From an uncultured Lachnospiraceae bacterium (lineage in GTDB: Bacteria > Bacillota > Clostridia > Lachnospirales > Lachnospiraceae): a stretch of 64,000 bases of DNA. Positions within the stretch are counted from its first letter, which is position 1, and each line of letters starts with the position of its first letter. The position numbers and the translations under genes were made by a program. Location of the stretch: contig CANQSB010000006.1 of assembly GCA_947626435.1 (NCBI GenBank), forward strand, positions 62,001 to 126,000, given 5' to 3'. The notes below the pieces were generated by a model. That model was given only the letters and a program-made list of their open reading frames with translations. It was not told the origin of the DNA and did no database searches. This document shows, in pieces, positions 1 to 9,300 of the stretch.

Positions 1-524
1 GCGTCCTAAATCAAAAGCTTATCACCGTAAATGGCGGCAATCTGTTTATATACGGCGACCTTGAGGTTGACAAGGATGCCGATATGGAAGCCCTGCTGCC
101 GCAGATACAAAAGCTGATTGTCAAAGGGACTGTTTCGCTAAGGGCTAATCAGGAGGAAGCCTTCTGCAAACTCAACGCGGAATTTGACAAGCTTGAAATA
201 ATCAGGGACTGCCGCCGTTTCAGCAACGCCGTAAGGGTGTACCTTGACAAGACGATTTTTGACAATTCGCCAAACGGCATTGAAGTATGCAACTCGGCCG
301 ACGTCGTAATCGCGGAAGACGTCACCCCTGAAATGATACTTGATAAGCTGTCCGTCTCCAACTGCGCGAGGGTCAAATGCGGCAGCGACCAAGAAAGCTC
401 TGTCGCCGCAGTCGCCACAAATGTCGCGAACATAGGCAGTTCGGCGGATAATGGCGGCATGATGGGAGCTTTAAAGGATTTTGCGCATACAAAGGTTATA
501 AACGCTGACAGTTATATAATGTAA
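1..524 (+). CDS. C-terminal part of an uncharacterised protein (5' end outside window)
   Basis: An open frame enters from the left edge (first full codon at base 3) and ends at a TAA; about 173 residues are visible. I do not recognise the family. The visible part alternates short beta-like strands with polar turns (IYGDLEVDKD, KLIVKGTVSL, VRVYLDKTIF, GIEVCNSADVVI), spaced about 20-25 residues. That resembles a stacked beta-strand or polymer-forming protein, but this is only an impression. No transmembrane segment or signal is visible in the fragment. A strong hairpin follows it. The gene converges on the AAA/nuclease gene on the minus strand. Confidence 0.6.
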   Translation, partial: VLNQKLITVNGGNLFIYGDLEVDKDADMEALLPQIQKLIVKGTVSLRANQEEAFCKLNAEFDKLEIIRDCRRFSNAVRVYLDKTIFDNSPNGIEVCNSADVVIAEDVTPEMILDKLSVSNCARVKCGSDQESSVAAVATNVANIGSSADNGGMMGALKDFAHTKVINADSYIM

Positions 525-546
525 AATAATATAAGGCTTATGCAAA

Positions 547-578
547 CGGGGGCTGTCCACTATTGTGAACTGCCCCCG
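547..578. terminator. Bidirectional intrinsic terminator
   Basis: CGGGGGC (547-553) pairs with GCCCCCG (572-578), with a second short CAC/GTG pairing in the loop. It sits between two convergent genes. T-rich sequence follows at about 580-596. The U tract is poor on the minus side. Confidence 0.6.
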
Positions 579-591
579 CTCTTGTGAATTT

Positions 592-2307
592 TTATCCAAT
601 AAGACATTCCTTTCCTTTAAACGCAAAACCGTACTTGCGTATGCGCTCAGGCTTAAAGCCCTCTGATATAAGCGCCGCCTCATACTTTTTTTCTTCAATC
701 TGCGCATGGGCATTTGCAAGCGTTTCCCCCAGCGTCTTTTCCTTATAAGCCTTGTACACCTTAAATTCTATAATATAAGCGTTTCCCTTATCCTTGTCAA
801 TTGGTTTCAGCAGCACGTCATACCGTCCGAAGCCGCTTTCCCTGTTTGATGTAATCTCGTATTTTCCGCTAAGCTCCACCATAAGCCCCAGCACAAAGCC
901 ATGGTAAAATCGCTCCGGAGCGTCATCGTCAGACACTCCCTGCGCCACATCGAAGCTCGAAAAGCTGTGAAGTGCGACTTTATTCATAAACTCATTCATT
1001 GCCTCGACATCATCTATAAGAAGCGCCTTGATAAAGTCGTTGTATGCACTTTCGGCATTTCCTCCAAACCATTCCCTTACCATGTCCTCAAACATCATGC
1101 CCACTTCCATGTTGGTGAGCGCAAGCGCATATACCGCCCGCTTTTGTCCATCGGTATATTTCAAGTCACACACTTTCAGATAACCTGCCGCAAGCAGCAG
1201 GCTCCACACCGCATTGGCGCTGCCGTCAAGCTGACTGTATACAATCTGTTCGTCCAGCATAGCCTCGAAGCTTTTTCCGCGCAAAAGCTCCTCCATTGTC
1301 TGCTTTATGGCGGGCGTCCCCTTGCGTATCAGCGAGCTTACAAGCCCGTTTCCACTCGTGTTTGTCCAGTAGGGCTTATACTTACCCTTTTTCCCGATAA
1401 AAGAGGCTATGGACCAGGGATTGTAGATATCCGTATGGCTGCCGAAGGTAAAGCCGTCATACCATTCCTTTACCCCCTGTTTCTCGCTGCCAAGTCCCGC
1501 ACCCTCAAGCGCGGCAAAGACCTCTTCTTCCGTAAAGCCAAAGGATGTCGCATACTCGTCAGAGGTAGTCGTGATTATGTCCAAATTGTTCAAATCTGAA
1601 AAAATTGATTCTTTGGATATTCTTGTGATTCCCGTAATCAAGCCGCGGCAAAGGTAGGGATTGGTCTTAAATGTGCTGTTAAAAAAGCCGCTAAAAAAGC
1701 CTGCCGCCTCGTCCCAATAGCCTGAAAGCCATGCCTCCTGCATCGGCGTATCGTACTCATCCACAAGTATGATGACATCTTTGCCATAATAGCTGTGCAT
1801 AAAATTTGCCAGCGAATTAACCGCGCCCGCCGCTACAGCACCGCTTATGCCGGGCTGTATGCTTTTAAAATATTTTTTATCATTCTCGCTCAGCAGACTG
1901 CTTTCCAGCAGATAACTGTTTTGTCCGTACAAATCGGCAATCGCCTTTGTTATTTTATACTCCATATCGGCATATTTTTCCGCCTTGATGTTTGCAAAGC
2001 TTAAAAATATCACCGGAAATGTGCCTTGGAGCTCACGATATTTGTATGCTCCTGATGATGCTTTCTCCTTCCATATGGAAAGTCCTTCAAATAAATCGCC
2101 GCGGTTCGCGTATTTATTGGAGAAAAAACATTCCAGCATGCTCATATTGAGTGTTTTGCCAAATCTGCGCGGGCGCGTGATGAGCGTTACCGTAGAACCG
2201 TACTCCCACCATTCCTTAATGAATCCTGTCTTGTCGATATAAAACTTGTCTTCTTCAATTATCCTGTCAAACCTCTGTTCGCCTATATTTACTATTTTAC
2301 CTGCCAT
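592..2307 (-). CDS. AAA-ATPase-like protein with C-terminal PD-(D/E)XK nuclease domain (copy 1)
   Basis: 571 residues. The N-terminal P-loop reads RPRRFGKT (about residues 45-52), the form usual in the AAA-ATPase_like/DUF1703 family, with a Walker B-like IILVDEYDTP near residue 180. The C-terminus carries a PD-(D/E)XK-like core: D497 in RYDV, then E514-x-K516 in IEFKVY. The family is abundant in gut Clostridia and Bacteroidia. Its role is not established; mobile-element or defence functions are often proposed. The ATG at 2307 is chosen because GAGG lies 5-6 bases upstream, whereas a GTG at 2340 has no ribosome site. The gene is clearly paralogous to the one at 48360-50069, with long identical blocks. 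It stands alone, facing the gene at 1-524. Confidence 0.85.
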   Translation of the reverse strand: MAGKIVNIGEQRFDRIIEEDKFYIDKTGFIKEWWEYGSTVTLITRPRRFGKTLNMSMLECFFSNKYANRGDLFEGLSIWKEKASSGAYKYRELQGTFPVIFLSFANIKAEKYADMEYKITKAIADLYGQNSYLLESSLLSENDKKYFKSIQPGISGAVAAGAVNSLANFMHSYYGKDVIILVDEYDTPMQEAWLSGYWDEAAGFFSGFFNSTFKTNPYLCRGLITGITRISKESIFSDLNNLDIITTTSDEYATSFGFTEEEVFAALEGAGLGSEKQGVKEWYDGFTFGSHTDIYNPWSIASFIGKKGKYKPYWTNTSGNGLVSSLIRKGTPAIKQTMEELLRGKSFEAMLDEQIVYSQLDGSANAVWSLLLAAGYLKVCDLKYTDGQKRAVYALALTNMEVGMMFEDMVREWFGGNAESAYNDFIKALLIDDVEAMNEFMNKVALHSFSSFDVAQGVSDDDAPERFYHGFVLGLMVELSGKYEITSNRESGFGRYDVLLKPIDKDKGNAYIIEFKVYKAYKEKTLGETLANAHAQIEEKKYEAALISEGFKPERIRKYGFAFKGKECLIG

Positions 2308-2499
2308 GTTTTCCTCGTTTCCGGTTTGGTCTTTGCTCACAAATAAGTTTTTGCCTAAAATTTTAATATCTCAGGGTAAATTCCCCGCAACTCTGCTGCG
2401 TAACAAAATAATGACACATGCTTTTTGTGCTTAAGCATGTTGACAATGTTGTAGAAGCTATACTTTTTAACAGTTAGGCACAAGAAATAATGTCGTTTA

Positions 2500-3795
2500 C
2501 TATAATATATCATCATCGCTACAGGATTGCAAGGAAGCAGCGCGCCCCCTGCAATATACGTCAAGCGCCTCGTAGGATTTTCCCAATACTGTTATATCAG
2601 CGTCATAGCCCGCGCATATTTTTCCCTTTCTATCCCCTACGCCTATGCAGCGGGCGGGATTTATCGTGCAGGAATTGATGGCGGCTTCACGCGGCACTCC
2701 GACTTCTTCAAGGAGGAAACGCAGACCTTCGTTCATTTTGAGCGTACTGCCCGCTATAGCACCGCCTTTGCATAATCTCGCAAGCCCACTGCCGTCAAGC
2801 TCTATCCGCTGACCCGCCAGATACAAGGCGTGTTCCCTTGATTTGTTTAACGGTTTTTCAGATTGATTATTTTTTGCGTCAGCTTTTTCTATAGTAAAAT
2901 CTTTTTCAACTGCCGCGTCTTTGTAATGCTTCCCTTCATTGACATATTTCGCGCTGAGCGAGTCGGTTATCATTATCGCCCTGTGCGCGCTCTTCGCATT
3001 GAAAAAAAGCCGTACCGCCTCCGCGCTTGAGTGCAAGCCGTCGCAGATTATCTCCCCATACAGCTCATTTTCAACAAGTGACGCGCCCGTTATCCCCGCG
3101 TTTCTGTGGTGAAAAGGCGGCATGCCGTTATACACATGGGTGATGGAACGCGCGCCGTTTGCCATAGCCATTATTATGTCGCCATAGTCCGCGTCCGAGT
3201 GCCCGAGGCTTACAGTCACGCCATTCTGCGCGCAAAAGCGGATGAATTCGTAGTCTTTATCCTGTGTAGGACTTAATGTAATATATTTTATCATACCATG
3301 CGCCGCGTCCTGATATTCCTTAAATTCTTCTATTGACGGCGCCGAAATCGCGCTTTCCGCCTGCGCGCCCCTGTACTTTTTATCAATGTACGGACCTTCA
3401 AAATGTATTCCCAAAATTTCCGCCCCCACTCCCGCGTCCGCAACCTCAGCCACATTCCTCAATGCCGCTTTAAGCGCCGCTTTCTCCTGTGTCGCCGTAG
3501 TCGGCATTATCGCCGTCACACCTTCCGCAGTGATATTTTTTGTCCAATACCTCAGCCCCTGCGCGTCCGCGTCATTCGTGTCAAAACCAAACGCGCCATG
3601 CGTATGAATATCAATAAATCCCGGAAGAATCCAATTATCGCCATAATCCATATCACATTTTTCAGTATTCAATCTCATCACGCGCCTTATTTTCCCGAAA
3701 TTTGCCGCTCCACATGACGCTCCACTGTCATTTATCTCTATCTGCGCCGGGGCAAAGCTGCTGCCAAGCCATACATTCGTACTCTGGATTATCAT
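2500..3795 (-). CDS. nagA: N-acetylglucosamine-6-phosphate deacetylase
   Basis: 431 residues. It removes acetate from GlcNAc-6-P in amino-sugar and cell-wall recycling, in the cytoplasm. Metal and catalytic residues typical of NagA are all visible: H64-T-H66 (HTHGAFG), E133 (HFEGPY), H199 (SLGHSD), H220 (THVYNGM) and catalytic D278 (MITDSL). About 35-40 lysine/glutamate-rich residues (285-325) separate the catalytic Asp from the YLAGQRIEL strand, more than in typical 380-residue enzymes. The ATG at 3795 has GGAGG five bases upstream; the frame stays open to 3939 but without support. It lies 147 bases downstream of the FGGY kinase on the same strand, so the two may be co-transcribed. Confidence 0.9.
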   Translation of the reverse strand: MIIQSTNVWLGSSFAPAQIEINDSGASCGAANFGKIRRVMRLNTEKCDMDYGDNWILPGFIDIHTHGAFGFDTNDADAQGLRYWTKNITAEGVTAIMPTTATQEKAALKAALRNVAEVADAGVGAEILGIHFEGPYIDKKYRGAQAESAISAPSIEEFKEYQDAAHGMIKYITLSPTQDKDYEFIRFCAQNGVTVSLGHSDADYGDIIMAMANGARSITHVYNGMPPFHHRNAGITGASLVENELYGEIICDGLHSSAEAVRLFFNAKSAHRAIMITDSLSAKYVNEGKHYKDAAVEKDFTIEKADAKNNQSEKPLNKSREHALYLAGQRIELDGSGLARLCKGGAIAGSTLKMNEGLRFLLEEVGVPREAAINSCTINPARCIGVGDRKGKICAGYDADITVLGKSYEALDVYCRGRAASLQSCSDDDIL

Positions 3796-3942
3796 ACCAA
3801 CCTCCGTAACTTCCCGCGAAACCCTGAATCCGCATGCATACACACAAAATCCCCGCCGCATATCCGAAAGGCTCCAGCGCCATTCACCGACGCCTTTCCT
3901 TCCAAATATGCGGCAGGGATTATTTATATTTATCAACACCTG

Positions 3943-5415
3943 TTAAAGTTTCGGAAACAGCTCCTTAACCGTAGGATAAATCTGCTTAAATCTGCCGTAC
4001 CTATCCTCATACCGCGCCGCAAGCTCCGCGTCAGGCTCTACGCTGTCTACTACCTTCACAAGCTTATCGGCTGCCTCCTCTACGGTCGCATACTCACCGC
4101 ATGCCACTGCCGCAAGAATCGCTCCGCCATAGCCGGGTCCTTCCTCGCTCTCGATTATGTCAAGCCTTATATTCAGCACATTTGCAAAAATCTTTCTCCA
4201 AAGCGGGCTCTTTGCGCCGCCGCCGCAGATTTTTGACGCTTTGATGTCAATGCCGAGGCTCTTTGCCACCTCGAACGAATCGCGTATCGCAAACGCCACG
4301 CCCTCCAAAACAGCCTGATAAATGTCAGCCCTGCTCGTGTCCATAGTCATGCCGATAAGCGTACCGCGCGCGTTGGCGTCATTGTGGGGCGAACGCTCAC
4401 CCATCAGATATGGCAGGAAATACACATGGTTGTTGCCCAGCATATCATCCGTTATCGCCTCCTGCTCTTTTGCAAACTCCTTGGTTTGGAGAATTTCCTC
4501 CATAAACCACTTGTTGCAGGATGCCGCGCTCAGCATGCAGCCCATTAAGTGATACTTGCCGTTTGCATGTGCGAAGCTATGGAGCGCGTTGTTCTTGTCC
4601 ACGCCAAATTTATCGCTTGATATAAAAATCGTGCCGCTCGTGCCAAGCGAGATATTGCACATAGCGTCGCCGACTGTGCCTGTGCCGACTGCCGCCGCCG
4701 CGTTGTCGCCCGCGCCCGCCGCGATTTTTACCGTCGTGGGAAGCCCAAGCTGCGCCGCTACATCTTCCTTTAAAGTGCCGACCACATCATAGCTCTCATA
4801 AAGCTTCGGCATCTGCTCTTTCTTCACTCCGCAGATTTCAAGCATTTCCTCCGACCAGCATTTATGCTCCACATCCAGCAGAAGCATACCTGACGCGTCT
4901 GACACATCCGTACAGAAGCTTCCCGAAAGCTTATACGCTATGTAATCCTTGGGAAGCATTATCTTGCTTATCCTTGCGAAATTTTCAGGCTCATTATTCT
5001 TCACCCACAAAATTTTAGGCGCCGTAAAGCCTGTAAACGCGATATTTGCGGTATATTTTGAAAGCTTATCCCTGCCGATAGTATTGTTCAAATAATCCGT
5101 TTCCTTCTGCGTCCTGCCGTCATTCCAGAGAATCGCGGGACGGATAACATTGTCCTCGCTGTCAAGAATGACCAGACCATGCATCTGACCACCGAAGCTT
5201 ATGCCAGCCACTTTTGACTTGTCAAAGCCCTCCGTAAGCTCCTTTAAGCCTGCAAGCACAGCTTCCCACCAGTCCTCCGGCTTCTGCTCGCTCCAGCCTA
5301 CATTCGGAAAATACAATGGGTATTCCTTTGAAACAATATTTGCGATTTTACCATTTCCCTCCATCAGCAGAAGCTTTACTGCCGAAGTGCCTAAATCAAC
5401 TCCTATATAATACAT
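3943..5415 (-). CDS. xylB: Xylulokinase (FGGY carbohydrate kinase)
   Basis: 490 residues, the usual length. FGGY kinases phosphorylate sugars with ATP; this one looks like a D-xylulose kinase. N-terminal phosphate loop GVDLGTSAVKLLL, then LWNDGRT and the substrate-proximal FGGQMHG. The second actin-like lobe has NISLGTSGT and the adenosine-site GGGAKSPLWRKIFAN. No xylose isomerase or transporter is nearby, so the substrate could be another ketopentose; NagA follows downstream. The ATG at 5415 is preceded by a GAGG-type site. The promoter (5469-5497) carries a dyad shared with the unknown gene at 5548-6153, suggesting common control. Confidence 0.88.
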   Translation of the reverse strand: MYYIGVDLGTSAVKLLLMEGNGKIANIVSKEYPLYFPNVGWSEQKPEDWWEAVLAGLKELTEGFDKSKVAGISFGGQMHGLVILDSEDNVIRPAILWNDGRTQKETDYLNNTIGRDKLSKYTANIAFTGFTAPKILWVKNNEPENFARISKIMLPKDYIAYKLSGSFCTDVSDASGMLLLDVEHKCWSEEMLEICGVKKEQMPKLYESYDVVGTLKEDVAAQLGLPTTVKIAAGAGDNAAAAVGTGTVGDAMCNISLGTSGTIFISSDKFGVDKNNALHSFAHANGKYHLMGCMLSAASCNKWFMEEILQTKEFAKEQEAITDDMLGNNHVYFLPYLMGERSPHNDANARGTLIGMTMDTSRADIYQAVLEGVAFAIRDSFEVAKSLGIDIKASKICGGGAKSPLWRKIFANVLNIRLDIIESEEGPGYGGAILAAVACGEYATVEEAADKLVKVVDSVEPDAELAARYEDRYGRFKQIYPTVKELFPKL

Positions 5416-5468
5416 TTTTACCTCATTTCTGCGCCTTGCGCGATGATTGTTAATTTTTCCACAAATAT

Positions 5469-5497
5469 AGTATATAGGGTTTTCAGGGATTTTTCAT
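5469..5497 (-). promoter_or_regulatory. Putative promoter of the xylB-nagA unit
   Basis: Read on the minus strand: -35 ATGAAA (5492-5497), 17-base spacer, -10 TATACT (5469-5474). The arrangement is identical in spacing to the promoter at 6249-6277. The weak -35 suits an activated promoter. Confidence 0.5.
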
Positions 5498-5498
5498 T

Positions 5499-5511
5499 GT
5501 ATAAAATGTAC
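5499..5511. promoter_or_regulatory. Dyad operator-like site GTACATTTTATAC upstream of xylB
   Basis: A 13-base dyad on the minus strand directly upstream of the -35 box. A second version (GTGCATTTTGCAC, 6279-6291) sits at exactly the same distance from the next promoter. The position just upstream of -35 fits an activator site; the binding protein is unknown. Confidence 0.45.
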
Positions 5512-5547
5512 TAAATTTGTTGTGGAAATTGCCTCATTCCATTCAAT

Positions 5548-6153
5548 TCAATACTGCGACCTTATCATATGCTCGATAAAATCTTTTTTCATACTGTCAT
5601 GAAGAACATAAGAAGCCGCCATGTCCGCATGTCCCGGCTCATGCCTGCGTTTACCGTCCTCCTCTATTATGTGTGTCAGCATTTCTGACAGGCAATTGGG
5701 GTTCTCACTGTTATACACCCTGCTGAAGCCATATTTATATGCCAGATTTACGGCCTCAAGCAGAACCGAAGCATCCTCGCGGCACAATATGTCAGGCTTG
5801 TTTGCCTTTACCTCACTGCATTGCTTTATGTCAATCAAATCAAGCTCTATTACCTTCCAATCGCTATCCTCCTTCAATGAATACACGATATGGCAGGTGT
5901 CATAGACGAGTACCATACGCAGCATATTTTTTTCCACGCATACATATATCGCCTTTGACTGCTCAAATATTCTCAATACTCCGTTTGCAAGAATAATGTG
6001 TCTCTTAAACTTATCTATCTGCTTATTGTCATCGCCGTCGCACACTATATTTGTGTGGCTTTTGGGCTTTTTCTTGCGCAGATGCTCAACCTCCAAGGCA
6101 AGATACTCCCCTTCTTTTTTCTCAACCTCATAAATGTCCACTATCTCAGGCAC
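5548..6153 (-). CDS. Uncharacterised protein, about 200 residues
   Basis: About 197-201 residues, not recognised. It is a mixed alpha/beta soluble protein without signal or membrane segments, with a basic stretch near the start (LRKKKPKSH) and a His-containing C-terminal helix region (HEPGHADMAASYVLHD). The start is uncertain. The outermost GTG (6153) lies only one base from GGAGG. The GTG at 6141 has AGGAG about 11 bases upstream and is the more natural choice. The promoter has the same -10/-35 spacing and dyad as xylB, so it may belong to the same regulon. The giant flagellin lies upstream on the same strand. Confidence 0.7.
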   Translation of the reverse strand: MPEIVDIYEVEKKEGEYLALEVEHLRKKKPKSHTNIVCDGDDNKQIDKFKRHIILANGVLRIFEQSKAIYVCVEKNMLRMVLVYDTCHIVYSLKEDSDWKVIELDLIDIKQCSEVKANKPDILCREDASVLLEAVNLAYKYGFSRVYNSENPNCLSEMLTHIIEEDGKRRHEPGHADMAASYVLHDSMKKDFIEHMIRSQY

Positions 6154-6248
6154 TCCTCCCCTTAATCTATGAAAGTATATGCAAAATGCACGAATCTTAC
6201 CTCATTTATGTACCTTTATCCAGCATTGCATTTGCATATGTAAATAAT

Positions 6249-6277
6249 AGTATATCTGTTTTTTGAAAACTTTTCAC
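6249..6277 (-). promoter_or_regulatory. Putative promoter of the unknown gene at 5548-6153
   Basis: Minus strand: -35 GTGAAA (6272-6277), 17-base spacer, -10 TATACT (6249-6254). It is a near copy of the xylB promoter. Confidence 0.5.
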
Positions 6278-6278
6278 T

Positions 6279-6291
6279 GTGCAAAATGCAC
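6279..6291. promoter_or_regulatory. Dyad operator-like site GTGCATTTTGCAC
   Basis: A perfect dyad around a central TTT, placed immediately upstream of -35. It matches the site at 5499-5511 in position and in most bases, including the flanking TTTTCA block on the plus strand. Confidence 0.45.
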
Positions 6292-6309
6292 CAATTTATA
6301 AAATCCCAA

Positions 6310-9300
6310 TTATTGCAACATATCCAAAATATTACTTCTACTCTGATTAGCCTGAGTGAGCATTGACGCACCCGCCTGCTGTAGTATTCTATTATTTGAC
6401 AGCTTTACCATCTCTTCCGCCATATCCGTATCTCGAATAACGCTCTCTGATTTTTGGGTATTTTCTCTGACGTTCATATTATTCGCATATGAATGCTCTA
6501 GGCGATTTTGGTATGAGCCAAACAGACTTCTGATTGCGTTTACCTTTCTGAGCGCCGCGTCTACAGCGCTTATAGCACTTTGAGCGCTTTCCTCCGTGCC
6601 TACTGTAAGCTTTTTTATCCCAAGCCTGTATACAGACAGCTTCTGTCTGGGAATCTTGATAAAATCGCGTTCGTTTGAGCTGCATTGTATTTTTAAGGAA
6701 CTGTTATCCTCATATTTTTTAGGCATAATCTGATGCAGAATATTGTGTTTTGTTATAACGGCTTTATTGTCATTTACCTCTCCTGACATTTTATATCTGG
6801 CATAATCGCTTACCAAACTCATACTAGACGCTTTTGCAATATCATCAAATATAGTGCCTTTTATATATTCATCCAAAAATGCATCTATATCTTTACCGTC
6901 TGTTTTTAGCGTAATATCCTCCAGCACGTATCTTTGCATTCCTGCATGCACCGCAGGATCATATTTCACATATTTGCCATCAGTTGTCTGCACAAAATCT
7001 CCATCTGCATCCTCCGTATACTTAAAATAAAGATTTTCCTCCTTAAATAAATCACTATAATCGTAATCATAGCTAAGCAGCATATTCTGTCCGGCATCAG
7101 AAGAATCAAACAGACTTATGTCTACCTCTGCAATAGTGTTGATGTCATATGCATATGGCGAAAACTGCGCACTTGTCGCTGATGAAGTTCCGTCCCGGGC
7201 ATATTCTGGTCTGTTATCAAATATATACAGCTTGGAATCATTAACTCCAGTCGCATACTGTGTAAAGTGAAAATCGTATCCCGCCGCGTCAATCACTCCC
7301 ACAAGCGCATTTGTAAATTTAATACCGTCATCAATGCCGTTAGCCTGCATAGATGCCAAATCTACATATAAGGTATAATTCTGACCACTTTTCTCAAGAC
7401 TGAATTTATAATCCTTACCGTCAATATTTACAGTCTGCCACCTCGTACTCACGGAATTCTCCGTTACAAACTGCATACTATAATGATTATTACAGGTCTG
7501 GCATGTAGAATTAAATCCCATTCCTACAAGATCTGCCAATCCATATGTATTTCCAAGTTCTGAAAAGTCAATACTTGCTCCCGCGTATGACGCAATGGTT
7601 CCGTTTTTGAGTGTTGTAATAAGATCCGGATTATTTGCGTCAAAATCAAATACCTCTTCAAGATAAGTATTAAATCCTTTTCCTGTAATATCGTCTTCAT
7701 CTATTAAATCAGCAAGATTTACATTGGCTGGATTCTTTGCGCCCATTAAATATCTTTCCTTTAAAAGTGCCAGATACTTAAATGCATTGGCTTTTATCTG
7801 TCCTCTTATGCTGTCTGCGATTTGTTGCGTTTCAGTTTCAGTATTTCTATATGTTTTTGTATGCGTTACTCCGTCTATTGTATTTTTGTACTCTAACTCG
7901 AAATTACCGTCATTTGGATTAGTTGAATTATATTTTAAGTGCTCATCTCCATATTCATCAGACACTACATTAAATTCTCTACCAAGATTATACTCATCTT
8001 CCAAAGTATGGCTGACTGTGCTTCTTCTAATCTCACCTCCCATAACATTAGGGATTTTTGGATCAATCGTTAACTCTATATGATTTGAAACCTCTATCTG
8101 CCTTAATTCAGACACATTTATATTGTTAAGGGCATCTATAACGGAATCCTTACTTATTTCATTAACGACTTTAAACTTCAGGCTTAGCTTTAATCCATCT
8201 GTTGATTCATATTCATACTCATACTCCTTTGTTTCCCAGATATCTTTACTTTGATCGCCCCAGTTAGTTATTCCAATTTCTTTCCACTCCTTTTTAGAAT
8301 TATCTAAAGTGGAACCATCTTTCCGCTCCAACCATATGCCGCTATCATCCGCACGCATTATAATATCATCACAAAAGTCCTGCAGACCATCAATATAATT
8401 TTTAACCTGAGCATTACTGAGAAACGCACTATAGCTGTCCCCAAAGTTTCCAAACAGCGCAGTTTCCTCGTTTGGTACCTGATATACGGTTTCCAATTTC
8501 AAATTTGACAGACCTGCCTTTATTTCTTCGAAGTCATCAAGCAAATCCGGTTTAAACGAAACCTGTGTCCCCTTGTAATCAAAAAAATACTCCTCATCAA
8601 GAATATGATCTTTATCAAAAGCCTGACCATTCTTCGTCTTTACATCTTTCCAAGGTATAAGCTCATTGTTAATATATATCCCGCTGTCACCGGCTGAAGT
8701 CACAAACTCACGCGAAACCTTCGGTATTGTAGCTCCCTGCTCGCATACAAGAGTCAAATAAGTGCCATCATCGGCCTTAAAGGAATATGTTCCTGCATTA
8801 AACGTCTTTGAAGCATCGTCATACATAGCCGCGCTTATGCTTGACCATGCATATCTTTTTCCTTTGTAGGCTACGCCGCCATATGTAACGTCTCCCGTAC
8901 TATCATCATATGTTTCATTATAAATGCACAAATCATTTAAATAGCCTGAAAATTTCAATTGATACGTCTTTTTTTCATCATCCCTGCACTTGAAAATGTA
9001 CTCTTCATTAAATTTCGTCGTTTCACATATTCTGTCCATTTCTTTTTTCAGTTCTTTTATTTCTTCATCAATATAGCTCCTGTCAGCAGTCGAATTTGTT
9101 CCATTTGCCGCCTGAATTGAGAGCTCATTCATCCTTTGAAGCATATCGTTAATTTCACCAAGCGCCCCATCCGCCGTCTGGCAGTAATCAATACCCTCCT
9201 GAATATTTTGGGCGCCTCTCATAAGTCCCCTAATCTGAGAACGCATTTCTTCAGAAATGGCAAGTCCTGCCGCATTATCTGCCGCCTTATTTATCTTATA

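Noticed and set aside
901-1599. Plus-strand 232-codon reading frame
   Set aside because: It is antisense to the well-supported AAA/nuclease gene, has no ribosome site and a basic, random-looking composition.
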